64,000 bases of DNA from Epinephelus fuscoguttatus (GCF_011397635.1 NC_064753.1:25010322-25074321); one strand, 5' to 3'. Numbered from the stretch's first letter, positions 47,001-57,941 are shown. The notes: generated by a model not told the origin, from the sequence alone. Numbers and translations are program-made.

Positions 47001-49796
47001 TGATGATGATTACTTCTGATTTAGAGTCATTCAACTGCAGAAAATTTTTGGACATCCAGGATTTGATTTCGGCCAGACAAGACATAAAACAGACAGCATC
47101 AGAGGAACCAGGCTTTAACGGGACATATAATTGAGTGTCATTCGCGTAACAGTGAAAGTTAAAGTTATGTTTTTACCCATGATTTGTCCGAGAGATAGCA
47201 TGTATATGGTGAATAGAAGGGGACCCAACATAGACCCCTGTCTCTGTATTCAAAAAAAGGCTGGAATTGTGTTAAGGGTTGTTGTCAGTACGTAGTTATG
47301 ATGGTTTGTGTTATAACGTGAGGTAAAAAAGCACTCACCAATCAGGGTCATCCCGAGTACTGTAACAGTAATGCATGTGTGTGTTGCTAAGCACACTGGA
47401 TTCTCTCTAACCATAATGAGTTTGACCAGCAGTACGAATGCTTTCCTTATTGTAGTTCTTATATTTAATACAAGACAGACTATGTGACTGTGTTTCACAG
47501 GAACTGGCACTAATGTGTGTTACATGGAGGAACTGAAGAACATTGAGAAGACAGAACAAAAGAAAGGAAGACTGGACAGAGAAGAGGGGACCCCTGAAGG
47601 AGAAGATTGGGTATAAAATTTATAAAAGGCTCACACTGTTTAGTCCTTCATTGAGCTGTGGTGTTGTCAAAACAAACTCATTAGCTTCTGCTCCCTGCAG
47701 GAGGATGGGACGGAGAGAGAGGGAGAGGAGGGGGATGCTGAGATATCAAAGATGTGTGTAAACACAGAGTGGGGAGGTTTGGGTGATGATGGCTCTCTGG
47801 ATGACATCATCACACCTTATGACATTGAGGTCGACAAAAACTCAGTCAACCCTGGAAAACAACGGTGAGAAACACTTTTTGTAAAGTTTGTGCACAAGTG
47901 GCCACATTATTTGTATACTTTTATACAAATACAGTGTGTGTCTCATGCTCCAGTGACTCTGCGTGTTTTCTGAACCTTTTAGCTGTTCAGACTCCATCAG
48001 GTGGTCACATGGTCTTTTTAACAAATGATTTGTGTCTTTGTGAGTGTGCAGGTTTGAAAAGCTGACCAGTGGGATGTATTTAGGAGAAGTTGTCCGTCAG
48101 GTATTGCTGGATTTAACCAGTGGAGGTTTGCTGTTCAGAGGACACGTCACTGAAGCTTTAAAAACACCTGGAATATTTGAAACCAAATACCTGTCACAAA
48201 TAGAGAGGTAGGAGAAACTGTGTGTGAATGGGAAGAGTATAGACTGTATGTGTGTGTTTGTAAGTGAGACTGCGTGTGAAAATGCATGCATGTCTTTTTC
48301 AGATGGTCCCTTATTCAATGATGCCACCTGGGTGTGAGTGAGTGTAAATGTGTGGCTCTATCTTAGTGTAATGTGTCTAAACTGTGTTGTCTCCCCCTAG
48401 TGACCGCCTGGCTCTACTGCAGGTCAGAGCTATTCTCCAACAGCTGGGGCTCGACAGCAACTGTGACGACAGCATCATCGTCAAAGAGGTAGAAGACAGA
48501 AAATAATGAGCAGCACTGTGTCATGTTTGTAGACAAACAGCTGTTTCAGCGCCGTCTCAGTCAGAGAAAAACAAATTTAAGGACACAATCTTTGTTATAC
48601 TGTAACTAATGTTTGTGCAGGACCAACACAGGTGTTTTAAGCAAGTCCTTTTAATATCATTAACAATGATTATAGTCTATTTTACTACTTTAGCAGCCTC
48701 CATACTACAATACTGTTTGATATGTCAGATAAAGATTTAGTATGTCAGTGTGTCAAATGCAGTTTGCCAGAAATACCAGGATGTCTGAGACATGTATAGC
48801 TGCAGGCACATTTTGTTTGAAGGCTGCACAACATGCCCCTACAAACTCACTAACGCAATGGTGATTTTAAGTATGAAGTGAGTATGCGATTCTGAATACA
48901 GCACTGCATCCCACAGGACTGAAGTCTAAATCCATTACCTTACTCGCAGATACTTCAGTCAGTGCAAGAAAAACACAGGAGTAATTCGTTAACATCACTC
49001 TGTTTCATTTGAGTTTTCTCATTTCCTTGTTGAGCCAGCGTGCAGGAACCACTGATATTAAACTTTTGAACTTTGTCAACCAGTTGAAAGTATTTAGATG
49101 TAAATATCAAAATTCTGCAACCCTGTGTCCTGTTTCTTGTCTCAAATACCACAGAGAGGTTAAGAGTTGACGTTTTGACACACTTGCCCAGAAAAGCATG
49201 TTCTCTGTTGCAACCTCACTTTGGGAGTCAGTAAGATTTCTTTCCACTGAATGAGGGGTGATATGATTTTGTCTGGTTCTGCAAACTGTGGCACCAACAG
49301 TCTGTTATGTGTTGTAATAATGATAATGGTTTTCATTGTTACGCAGGTATGTGGAGCAGTGTCACGTCGTGCAGCTCAAATGTGTGGGGCAGGAATGGCA
49401 GCCGTGGTCGAAAAGATCAGGGAGAACCGAGGACTGGATCATCTGGACATCACTGTCGGGGTGGACGGTGCACTTTACAAACTACATCCACAGTGAGTTT
49501 TTTTTATTTGTTGTAGTCGGTGTATGCTACGGACACAAAACTATACTTTAAAAGGAATCAGTCCAATCACAAGTTTTGATGTTACTTGTTTCTCTTTATT
49601 TAGCTTCTTCAAATTACTTAATAAAAACTAAATTATTTGTTCTTCTTCTGCTGTTTCTAGTTTCTCTATAGTCCTCCAAGAAACTGCCAGAGTTATGGCC
49701 CCACAGTGTAACATCACCTTCCTGCCATCAGAGGAAGGCAGCGGGAAGGGTGCCGCCCTCATCACAGCTGTGGCCAAACAGAAGCCAGAGATGTAA
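32981..49796 (+). CDS. hkdc1: Hkdc1, tandem-domain hexokinase
   Basis: Twenty-one coding exons: 32981-33043, 34333-34495, 34595-34752, 34943-35065, 35162-35257, 35460-35559, 40145-40328, 40445-40600, 40681-40914, 41110-41251, 43818-43974, 44108-44256, 44485-44604, 44791-44886, 45178-45277, 47501-47610, 47701-47864, 48052-48207, 48401-48488, 49347-49492, 49661-49796. All phases join: 2841 nt, 946 aa (human HKDC1 917). The N-terminal [20 protein letters not shown] is the outer-mitochondrial-membrane helix. N-half (to 473): SFPC, SK, VND (Asp213), NTEW; its phosphate loop is [12 protein letters not shown]-half: canonical [19 protein letters not shown], Asp659 in VNDTVGTMM. The C-half therefore looks catalytic (glucose to glucose-6-phosphate) and the N-half less canonical. 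Named from the N-terminus and synteny with hk1. The C-half has extra introns and a net +30-residue acidic insertion. Confidence 0.95.
35866..36010 (-). repeat. Interspersed repeat, inverted relative to a copy near 55335
   Basis: The segment 'gagaattgttttgcctccag' with 'ctaagtcctgcccacc' and 'actgtttacta' is matched, reverse-complemented, by 'ggtggacaggacttagctgg', 'gcaaaacaattctcc' and 'tagtaaacagt' at 55310-55385. The two copies lie about 19 kb apart on opposite strands. Confidence 0.7.
36643..37158. repeat. Tandem duplication in hkdc1 intron 6, copy A
   Basis: Shares with copy B (37163-37887) the words 'gacagggatacc', 'ctgttggtaagcgtctga', 'ctggagcacccagagaaaac', 'gttgatgctgtcatatgcat' and 'caaaatgatattccagcag' in the same order. 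It is about 210 bp shorter than B. Its version of the minus-strand frame keeps [18 protein letters not shown] but is broken by a TAA inside a TATACG repeat. Confidence 0.85.
37163..37887. repeat. Tandem duplication in hkdc1 intron 6, copy B
   Basis: Direct neighbour of copy A in the same orientation. It holds the longer minus-strand reading frame 37383-37829 plus AATAAA just after that frame on the minus strand and a poly-A-like run (T run at about 37239-37250 on +), which copy A lacks or has altered. Confidence 0.85.
37383..37829 (-). pseudogene. Unidentified 148-codon frame with one in-frame TGA
   Basis: On the minus strand ATG at 37829 opens a 97-codon frame ([16 protein letters not shown] start) that meets TGA at 37538-37536. 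The same frame then stays open for 50 more codons to TAG at 37385-37383. The first part looks helical and charged. The second part ends in a strongly basic run ([13 protein letters not shown]) resembling a nuclear localisation signal. An AATAAA follows within about 15 bases of the TAG. I do not recognise the protein. It could be a retrocopy, a transposon-encoded protein, or a small antisense gene, and the TGA context (CAGTGAGTA) also reads as a splice donor. It lies inside hkdc1 intron 6, within tandem copy B. Confidence 0.4.
37980..38091 (+). repeat. Poly-T tract followed by (CA)n microsatellite
   Basis: A run of about 27 T ends at 38007, and a short CT run leads into about 27 CA units ending at 38091. 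Located in hkdc1 intron 6. Confidence 0.95.
39440..39885 (+). mobile_element. 3' end of an L2/Rex-like LINE, 5'-truncated
   Basis: Translation of the + strand gives a decayed version of the end of LINE ORF2 ([13 protein letters not shown], then [11 protein letters not shown]), and the sequence ends with 'taaaggttctatataaataa', typical of L2-like 3' tails. Stops and frameshifts are present. Located in hkdc1 intron 6. Confidence 0.65.
42263..43279 (+). repeat. Minisatellite of about 31-33 bp units
   Basis: About 30 imperfect units of the form GTCCTCAAATGAGACAACAA followed by TTAAGTCCTGAT or a variant. Alternative units carry GATTATAAAATGTCCCACCA, and pairs or triplets of variants recur, suggesting a higher-order arrangement. 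It fills about 1 kb of the intron between hkdc1 coding exons 10 and 11. Confidence 0.95.
45322..46130. mobile_element. Decayed L2-like LINE pieces in opposite orientations
   Basis: 45322-45690 resembles the reverse complement of an L2-like 3' tail ('tacatttatttatatagcac'). From about 45790 to 46130 the + strand encodes a decayed reverse-transcriptase C-terminus ([21 protein letters not shown]), with stops. The two pieces therefore face different ways. Located in hkdc1 intron 15. Confidence 0.6.
46157..47245 (-). mobile_element. 5'-truncated L2-like LINE (reverse transcriptase C-terminal part)
   Basis: On the minus strand, starting near 47245 with [15 protein letters not shown] (an RT motif), it continues through [22 protein letters not shown] and [10 protein letters not shown]. 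It then gives [20 protein letters not shown] and [13 protein letters not shown], the usual end of L2/CR1-clade ORF2. The right-to-left end is an ATT-type simple repeat (46157-46171), typical of this clade. The YADD core is disrupted and frames shift near 47090 and 46700, so it is inactive. Confidence 0.85.
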
Positions 49797-50462
49797 ATTC
49801 ACCTGACTGAAAAATATTTTTAAGTCCTTTTTTCACTTTTCTCATTATTTGAAATGTTGTCAGCACTGCTGCACCTGTTGCTGCCATTGTCATCTGATGT
49901 GAGAGAGCTGCTGAGTGTCATGTGTCACATGGATTCACCAACAGCTTCTCTCACCTGACAGCGAAGCCTCGCCTGAAGGGCATAAAACACGCAGAGGTTT
50001 TTCACTGACAGGCTTCCCACCCATGAATACAGCCATTTGTGCTGCACTGTGCAGACCGCAATTAATTTCTGGTCCCTAAAAATATTTAATGAACTTGATT
50101 CAAACTACCAAATGTTTACAACAAAGCTTGCCAATGCAAAAACTGAAAGCCTTTGATTTCCCAATCATTACCAGATTAGATGTGGGAAGTGTCACACCTA
50201 CAGCTGCACAGTCACATGCCAGTATTAGCCATGCACTGATTAGACTCTGCCTTTGATAACACAGCTGAGTGCTTAGTTTAGGAAAAGAAAGAACGCTGAT
50301 ATCAAAAATCACACCCTGCAAACTCCTCATGGTCGGCATGTATGTGAGACCAAACAAAAAGTGAAGTTATCATACAAGACTGATAATAAGATTCAGCTGT
50401 CAAAGTGTGATCTGTACACGTGGTGTGATTCTCTCAAGAACTGAACAGTCTCTTCACTTCTG

Positions 50463-50515
<53 letters not shown>

Positions 50516-50640
50516 TAAATCTACTGTGTTTGAAGTGTTTCTAATAAACTTTTGCACTGCAGTAATTTGTATCAATTCAGTTCTTTGAACCAGATGATTC
50601 ATACACACTATAAATTATTGTGTTGTATATTCAGTGTCAA
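49797..50640. other. hkdc1 3' UTR and flank
   Basis: The stop is TAA at 49794-49796. A candidate AATAAA lies at 50543-50548, giving a 3' UTR of about 0.75 kb that would include the (CA)n run at 50465-50514. No other gene was seen. Confidence 0.4.
50465..50514 (+). repeat. (CA)n microsatellite
   Basis: About 25 CA units, probably within or just after the hkdc1 3' UTR. Confidence 0.95.
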
Positions 50641-50644
50641 GCTA

Positions 50645-51418
50645 TTAAAGGTCCATGTGTCGGAGTTAGTGGCCTCTAGTGGTGAGGTTGCACAACTCAA
50701 ACTTCTCCCTAAGCCAAATGTGTAGGACAGGCATGTCCAAAGTCTGGCCTGTGGACCATCTTTAAATATACTATATATGGCCCACCACACAATATCACTT
50801 GCATTTTTTCCCTTCACTTCACAATGGCAGGACTATCATACAGTTTATAGACATGCATCAAGTAGGTACGCAGGCAGAACTAATGTGTTGTCTTAGACAG
50901 TAAACAGGCAAACAGAACGGTTATCTGACAGCATACGTGTCATAGCCACAGCAAATAAGCATAAAGTTAACAGTGAGGGCTGTCACTTTCAGCAGCAGCA
51001 GAGGAGACAAGAATACATTTTCACTGAAAGATGAAACAGTTGTCTTTATCTGGTTTGTTTGTGATTTCCTTTTTTTTTTAAAAAATAACCCAATTGATGC
51101 AACAAGCAGCTGGCCCCCATTCAAAAAAGTTTGGACACCCCTGGTGTAGGAGAACTACAGTGGCCAATGTGAAAATGCGAATGGCCCTATTTAGAGCCTG
51201 TGTTTGATTTGTCTATGCTGGGCTACTGTAAAATATCATGGCAGAGTCCATGAGAGAGGACCCTCTTCATATGGCCATATAAATGCCTCATTCTAAGGTA
51301 ATGAAAACATAACATTTTGTAGGTTCGGTGATTATTAATGAATGAAAATATAGTTATGAATATTACATACCATTTCTATCAATAGATGCCTCTAAATCCT
51401 ACACACTGGACCTTTTAA
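50645..51418 (-). mobile_element. TTAA-type MITE, copy 3, split by a hAT-like element
   Basis: It starts TTAAAGGTCCATGTGTCGGA and ends ACACACTGGACCTTTTAA. Interior words 'gcctctagtggtgaggttg' and 'gtgtttgatttgtctatgct' are the reverse complements of the interior of copies 1 and 2. Removing the insert at 50728-51143 and one copy of its target duplication leaves about 350 bp, close to copy 2. Confidence 0.85.
50728..51143. mobile_element. Non-autonomous hAT-like element, 416 bp
   Basis: The ends CAGGCATGTCCAAAGTCTGG and AAGTTTGGACACCCCTG are inverted, with terminal CAG/CTG, and are flanked by a perfect 8-bp direct repeat GTGTAGGA (50720-50727 and 51144-51151). An 8-bp duplication and CAGGGGTGTCCAAA-type ends are the mark of hAT elements. 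The interior has no transposase frame. Confidence 0.92.
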
Positions 51419-51724
51419 AATATCGTGTGTTGTATAAAAGAAAGACGAAGGGATGGCGTGTTTGTGTTCAGTCATGATCCAGGGTCACGGATGCTTTTCT
51501 GGACAGGAGAACAAATTCAAAATTGAAGATTATTTCAGGCAAAAAAGTTACAGCACTATTCTCTCCACTCTGAGGACATCGATTAATGGAAGTTTGAATC
51601 ACTTAATTTCCTCATCTTTTGGGGCTAAAACTATTCAAATGTAAACAATTCATTTAGTGTCTGAATTATCCTCTTTCCTGCAGCTATTACTGAAAGAAAG
51701 AAGATAAAACATCAGTATGAAAGG

Positions 51725-51770
<46 letters not shown>
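51725..51770 (+). repeat. (TG)n microsatellite
   Basis: About 23 TG units in the spacer between hkdc1 and hk1. Confidence 0.95.
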
Positions 51771-51772
<2 letters not shown>

Positions 51773-54700
51773 GTCAGCAGTATCTCAGTATTGATAAAAG
51801 GCAGGAGGAGGATTGGAATGCCGCTGACCACATTTCCCAACAATAACAACAACCGGCGCTCTGTTCAGTCGTTCTGGACCGACTCTCTGTCCTTGTGGTC
51901 GCTTAACTCTCTCTCTCCCTTTGATGACAATGTGAACACAGCCTCTTCCTGTGTCCACTCAGTCTGTACATCATTTTCCTTAATTTTATATCGGTCACGC
52001 TGGTCTGCCGCCGTTTATTCTCTGCTGAGGTTCAAATAAAATTCTAATTTACTTGTGATTTGGTGGTTTCATTCCAACATTTGACACAGTTGTCTTTTTG
52101 ATGTGGTTGGGCGAGGTTGTTTGGTGTCTGTCCTGAAGCCCTGGGGTGTGTGAGCAGAGCTTTGGGATCAGCTGGCAGAGAGGACGCTCTGTCTGTCTGT
52201 CTGTCTGCCTGTGCATCTGTGCCATTTTGGCCACTCTGTCTGTCTGCTTTATCTGTCTTGCTGGATCCTTGCCCATTTGCCAGTGTCTTTATCTGGTCCC
52301 ACTGTGTAGTAATGCTGAAGTAACAGTACAAACAGAAACATGAAAAACTCTGCTGAGGGGGTTTTGATGCAACAAGTGAATTGGCTTTTTTTAGTATCAC
52401 GGATTAAATTTCAATCATTCTCATTCTCGGCAGAAAATACAGTTAGTATTTGTATTTACAAGTTGCATTATAATCTCTTACTATTGACTTGACAATACTG
52501 GATACAGTCCAACACAATGAGCAGTGCAATGATCAGCGTACTTATGCTAATCCAGTCGTGACTGATTAGATGATGTATTGAAGATGAAGGAGAAAACAGC
52601 AGAGTGCAGGGAATACAGAAAATAATGCAAAGCAAAACATCAAGAAAAAGAGTGAAGTGAGGAAACAAATTAGGAAGGGTTAAAGGAAGGAGGAAGGAAA
52701 TGTATCTGGAAAGGCTGCGTGCTAACAGAAGTGAAACACTAGCTAATCTGTCAGGGATTAACATGTTAGAATGCTACCCGCCGTGGGCCACAACACACAC
52801 ACACACTGCACAGTAATCCCTCACTGTCCTAGTAGTGACCTAGTAGCTTCACAGTTAAACCACACATGCACTGACTCTGCAGCTTCAATGCAGCAAACAC
52901 AGCTGGGCTGCTGAATCTGCAGCTCGTGCAGCACAGCACAGTGAAATGACTGAAACAGAAGCTGGCACGTTCTGTCACTCCTGTTCTCGTCCTCAGTTTC
53001 CTTTAATGTCTCTAAACAAACTCCCTCCACTCTGTTATAAACTTCATACACAATCACTGTACATCCCTTTTTTTAATTTTAGCTTTTATCTGAGTTTGAA
53101 TAACCTCAAATGCCCCTCACATCTTCCAGAGTCTTCCTGAACGAGCATTCCTCAGGGAGCAAGGTGTGTGAGTCTTATACATCCATTTTCTTTGTGTTTG
53201 TGTGTGTGTGTGTTCACAGCTCTGTGAGTATGTTTCTTTGTCTTCTCTGTAAACCAACAATCAGACCTTTGACACACACACATGCACACACAAACACAGA
53301 AATGGTCACCAGTAGACTTGGCAGAGCTGAGACGCTGGTTCTTCAGGACCTACAGCGAGACGAGCTCTGGCCCTCCTCTGAAAGGACTGTTCTGTTTAAT
53401 TATCAAGCAGTAGTTCTCAGGGAGCACAGGCTTTAATTTTTATTTGACAGTCCCTTATTGTCTCCAGAGATATAATGAATCAAAGATTTGAACCTCTATA
53501 TGGAGTGGATCGTGGAAAAATGAGAGAACACAATGTCCTGAAACAACATTGTGGTGACAACTGTCGGATGCCGGCTTCGCTTGATCAGGGGAAAACGTTA
53601 TCAATGAAGGTAATTTAATTATTGACATAGCATAATAATCTATTGGAGCTAACACTGCTTAGATTGGGATTATCTATAATGCGTCTGTAGAAAAAAGATG
53701 AGAAATATGAAGGAGACGAAGCACAAACATGTTCATAAACGTGAACTCTCGAGCTTAAAAATACTGTGTGTTGTCATTTAACATCACGCTGCAGAGACAC
53801 ACCTGTTAGCAGCTAACGTTTAGTACTGGGTTGTGCTATTGGTTAACTTACTGCCATATGTCACAACCTGTAGCTGGAGCAAGGTGACTAATGAAAGCTT
53901 ATTGAGCCGTAGCATAAATTTAGCTGCTTGCTGGTGATCTTCACAGTGAGAGACATGCTACCAGGTGGCTAATTGTTATCGCTCTTTAATTAAGACCGAT
54001 TAAAGAACAGCCGATGGAGCAGACTTTCTCTCAGCAGCAGACATTTTGATCTCCACATCTTCTTTTTGCTCTGACATTCTCCAAGGTTAAACTTAAAATC
54101 TTAAAAATCTCCTGCTGTTCCTAAAAGCTTTTTCAGCATTTTGGACACATCAGAGGAAAACAATCAGGTGTTGGTCAGGGAGTTGTGTGTGAGTGTCAGA
54201 TTGACATGGCATGTTGATGGATAAATAAAGCAACATACAAATGGTTTGTAGACAAACACTAGGATTAACTTATTTAATGCTTTGGCTGAGAGAAATGACC
54301 TTCACTGTAGGAAAACTGCACCAATTACAGGATTAAGAGCAGATTCTGTGTCCTCAAATGACCAAAATACTTCATTTGAATTGTTAGGATGGAAGAAGAG
54401 TTTTAACGTGAAAACTTTCTGTGGAAACTTTAGAGACAAGATGTTTTTCTAGTGACTTTGTATAAGTGAATAAATGTAGATGACATGATTTTACATCAAT
54501 ATATTATTTCTCACTTCAGATCAAGTTCTATGAGAGAAACTGTGTTACTGCTCTGTAACATCTGTTTAAATAGACATACCTTCAATGCAGCCAGGCAGTC
54601 TGGGTTTTGTGTAAGCGGCACAACCCTCACTGCAAGCATGAGCACAACAAGCCCAGGCAGGCTGACAGAGAGGATGTCGAATGGTAATCTAGGTAGAAAT

Positions 54701-55043
54701 CACAAGCAGGAGAGGTAGACAGGTACCATGACAAAACAAAAACAACCACACCTTTAAAATACGGTGAAATTTCTGGAATTCATAAATAAACATCACAGAT
54801 GTTGTAGTGCATTGAGCTTCATATGAACAGCACAGATTCAGGTTTCTGTGCTGCAGTCTGTCAAACAAAACAAAAATACAAGGGGAAAAATCTGCACTAG
54901 GAACACTATCTGCTGTTCTGAGCAATCAGACATCATAGATTTGGGTTAGGCTACCTCTCTATGGGACATTTATTAGAAACACTGGAGACTTTGACAAATC
55001 GAAATTCCATTAGTGCTGCTCCAATCATTGGCAAAAATACCCA
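51771..55043. other. hkdc1-hk1 spacer, nothing recognised
   Basis: Only simple-sequence patches stand out, such as CTGT repeats near 52188-52210. The open frames here are low-complexity or lack coding character and splice context. No exon or named repeat was identified. Confidence 0.4.
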
Positions 55044-56196
55044 TTACAGGTCAAACGTGTAGAATTTAGTGACATCTAGTGGTGAGCGTGCAGAATGCAA
55101 CCAGCTGACACGTTTCCAGTACACTTAGTGTGTAGGAGAGCTACAGTGTGTGATGCAAAAATGTGAAAACATGAATGGCCCTATCTAGAGCCAGTGCTTG
55201 ATTTGTCTGTTCCTGGCTACTGTAGAAACAACATGGTGGACTTAATGAAAGAGGAACTGCTCCATATTTAGATATAAACAGCTCATTCTAAGAGACCCTT
55301 TTATTGTTAGTAAACAGTATGATTTTGTTTTTGGTGGACAGGACTTAGCTGGATGCAAAACAATTCTCCACAGACATTAGCAAGTGCTTTTGGCTTATTT
55401 TAGACAGTGGAGGAAGATGATACAAGTGGTGCATTCAGAAATACCACAGGGCACTCTGGCACAAACTGGACTTTTCGTAAATTCGTAACCAACAGGACCA
55501 GACTGGCCCACCCCTATGCTCTCACTCAGTGGATGGATGATTGGGATGGCTGGCTTTGTGGTTGATTACTATACCAATCTTACAAAGGAGGACGACACGA
55601 ACAGTTTCCTCCAGTTTGTTTTGCTATTGAAGCTAACGTTAGCTAATGTGCTAAAAAGTTACGGAGAAATCCAATATTATTCTTAATACTTCCCCAATTT
55701 CTGATTAGGTGATTATGATAACCCTTAATACACATAAAGTTATTCATCCCTATAACAGTAAATACTTTTTTCCCTAACCTGATATGAAGTGTGCGCTGCA
55801 CACGCAAGCATTTTGATGATCGCCTCCGTCCAGTCCTTTTGGCTTATCGCATGTAGCCATAGTTATGATAGTTTTTGTAGATGGGCAGTGGCCTCTAGTA
55901 TGCGATAACATTAAAGTTTTAAACTATGACTCCTTTTATTATGGCTCCCAAAAACACAACAAGGCGACATTTTAAGACTCCTATGTAGCCTACAGCTCTG
56001 TGGTGGAGAGTCATGTTTTGCCTCCAGCTTACAAACTGACGTCATTGTGATGACAGACCTAAAAGTGGTCTATAAAATGAAAACACAATAATTCTTAGTT
56101 TTAGGTGATTTAAGAATAATGAAAACATGGTGTATGAATATTACATACCATATCTGCCATTAAATGCACCTTAATCATACACAGTGGACCTTTAAG
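55044..56196 (-). mobile_element. TTAA-type MITE, copy 4, carrying a ~0.77 kb insert
   Basis: The left end 'aggtcaaacgtgtagaattt' and the right end 'cacagtggacctttaa' belong to the same family as copies 1-3. The middle (about 55302-56071) is foreign: it has near-inverted edges AGACCCTTTTA and TAAAAGTGGTCT and includes the repeat that also occurs inverted at 35866-36010. So one repeat is nested in another. Confidence 0.65.
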
Positions 56197-57304
56197 CTAA
56201 GAAAAAGGTTCCTTAAAGAAAACCAAATTAGTACCACTTTAATTTTGCCTAAACCTTTCCATAATGAATTCAGAAGTCATACTCTGTTTCAAAGCATCAT
56301 CTGTACACAGTGTCTTGGAGGACTGTTCAGCAGAGTCTGAACTGAGTCCTGGCCATTCACTTTGCTGCACTGCTGCCTTTTAGATAGGGTATTAAGGTGG
56401 AATTAACTCCATGGCGGATATATTAAGTGTATAAAGGATTACAGTGCATCTGTGTCTGTGGTTGTTCGCTAGAGAGGCCAGACAACAGGCAGCTGTTGTC
56501 GTAATGATAATGACGTCACGTCTGTCTGAATGGACAGCAGAGCGAGAGAGAGGTGGAGTGGCTGTCTGATGGGTCAGCTCTCAGGATGCTGGAGTGAGTG
56601 ACTGAGTGACTGAGTGAGTCTACCAGAATTTTAGAAATGCAGGTAGAGTGAACAGATCAGGCAGGTGCATTCTGTCAGTAACACTGTTCTGCAATTTCTA
56701 AGAGGTATGAAGAGAAATGACACAAGGTCAAAGCATCTGTACACTGGTCGCTATTCCAGGCACCTAGTTTACTGTCTAAGCTTTCAGTCCCACAGACCCA
56801 CACAGTACAAGTAGTCTCACACACAGGGAGGTGGGATCATACATTTTTCATTAGCACACCTGAGGTGATAAAAGAAAGCCTTTTTAGGGTTCAGCACACT
56901 AAATAATATGACGAAACAATTGCTTTTAAATGTCAAAACATAGACCTTCAACCACAGAGACATTACATAAAAATGTAAACATGCCCAAGTACAAGAATAA
57001 GTAAAGATCCATGAAAGGCATTAGGCACAGATTAGGCACTGTGATTCACTGCCAGCCAACAAAGGCACTGCAGAACACCAGAGAGCCTCATGTGTTATCT
57101 GAGACAGAAAGGCCGAGCAGGGATGAAACCAGTCATGGCAAAAGGCAAAGTGAAATAATGCATTCCTTTATTACTGTAGTTCCTTGAGGGGGATTCACTC
57201 TGTTATTATGTTTTACACATTACACACACAGGCCAGAACAAGTACAAACCTATGCAGTAATGAGCGAGAGTGAGGGGGCTGCCAATGGAGGTTCTGTGTT
57301 TTGC

Positions 57305-57600
57305 TTAAAGGTCCAGTATGTAGAATTTAGGGAGATATATTGGCAGAAATGGAATATAATTTCATAGGTATGTTTTCTTTAGTGTATAATCACCTGAAAA
57401 TAAGAACTGATGTGTTGAAGTACCTTAGAATGAGTTGTTAATAACTACACAGGGAGTGGGTCCTCATCTGCGGAGATCATTGCACCACCATGTTTCTACA
57501 GTAGCCCAGAATGGACAAACAAAACACTGGATCTGGATATGGCCATTCACATTTTTTGTGTCAGCCACTATAGTTAGTAGCTCCTCTGTGACAAGCAGCG
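57305..57600 (+). mobile_element. TTAA-type MITE, copy 5, right end missing
   Basis: It starts TTAAAGGTCCAGTATGTAGA and follows the copy 2 sequence through 'ggcagaaatggaatataat' and 'ctacagtagcccagaatgg' to about 57575, but the 3' inverted end is not found. Either it is truncated or it is a longer family variant continuing to about 57900. Confidence 0.7.
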
Positions 57601-57899
57601 TCAGAAAAACACTGTTTTATTCAGTTCAGTTTTAATCACCCGGTCCATTTGTTTTTGAGAGGAAAAGTCCTCTGCGGATAATTCGGCTCTCGGTAAAAAT
57701 CTCCTGACCAATGAACACTGAAGGAATTCTAATCACGAGAAGTTTCAGCTGGTTAGAATGTGTAATCCTCACCGCTGGACACCACAAAATCTCCCTGAAT
57801 CTCACACACAGCTCCTTCAAGGTCACCTTGGCAGTGCCCAGGAGGCAAAGTGGCACCTCGCCAGCTACCAGTCCGCACTCCGTACTGAGGCTGTTTGGC

Positions 57900-57900
57900 T

Positions 57901-57941
<41 letters not shown>
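57900..57941 (+). repeat. (GATA)n microsatellite
   Basis: Ten uninterrupted TAGA/GATA units. Confidence 0.95.

Noticed and set aside
47543-47761. Alternative 72-codon frame over the acidic insertion of hkdc1
   Set aside because: It is a shadow frame. The hexokinase frame is open to 47610 and resumes at 47701 with conserved residues.
52044-52400. 118-codon minus-strand frame with QADRQTDR repeats
   Set aside because: It reflects a CTGT-type simple repeat. No splice context or family resemblance.
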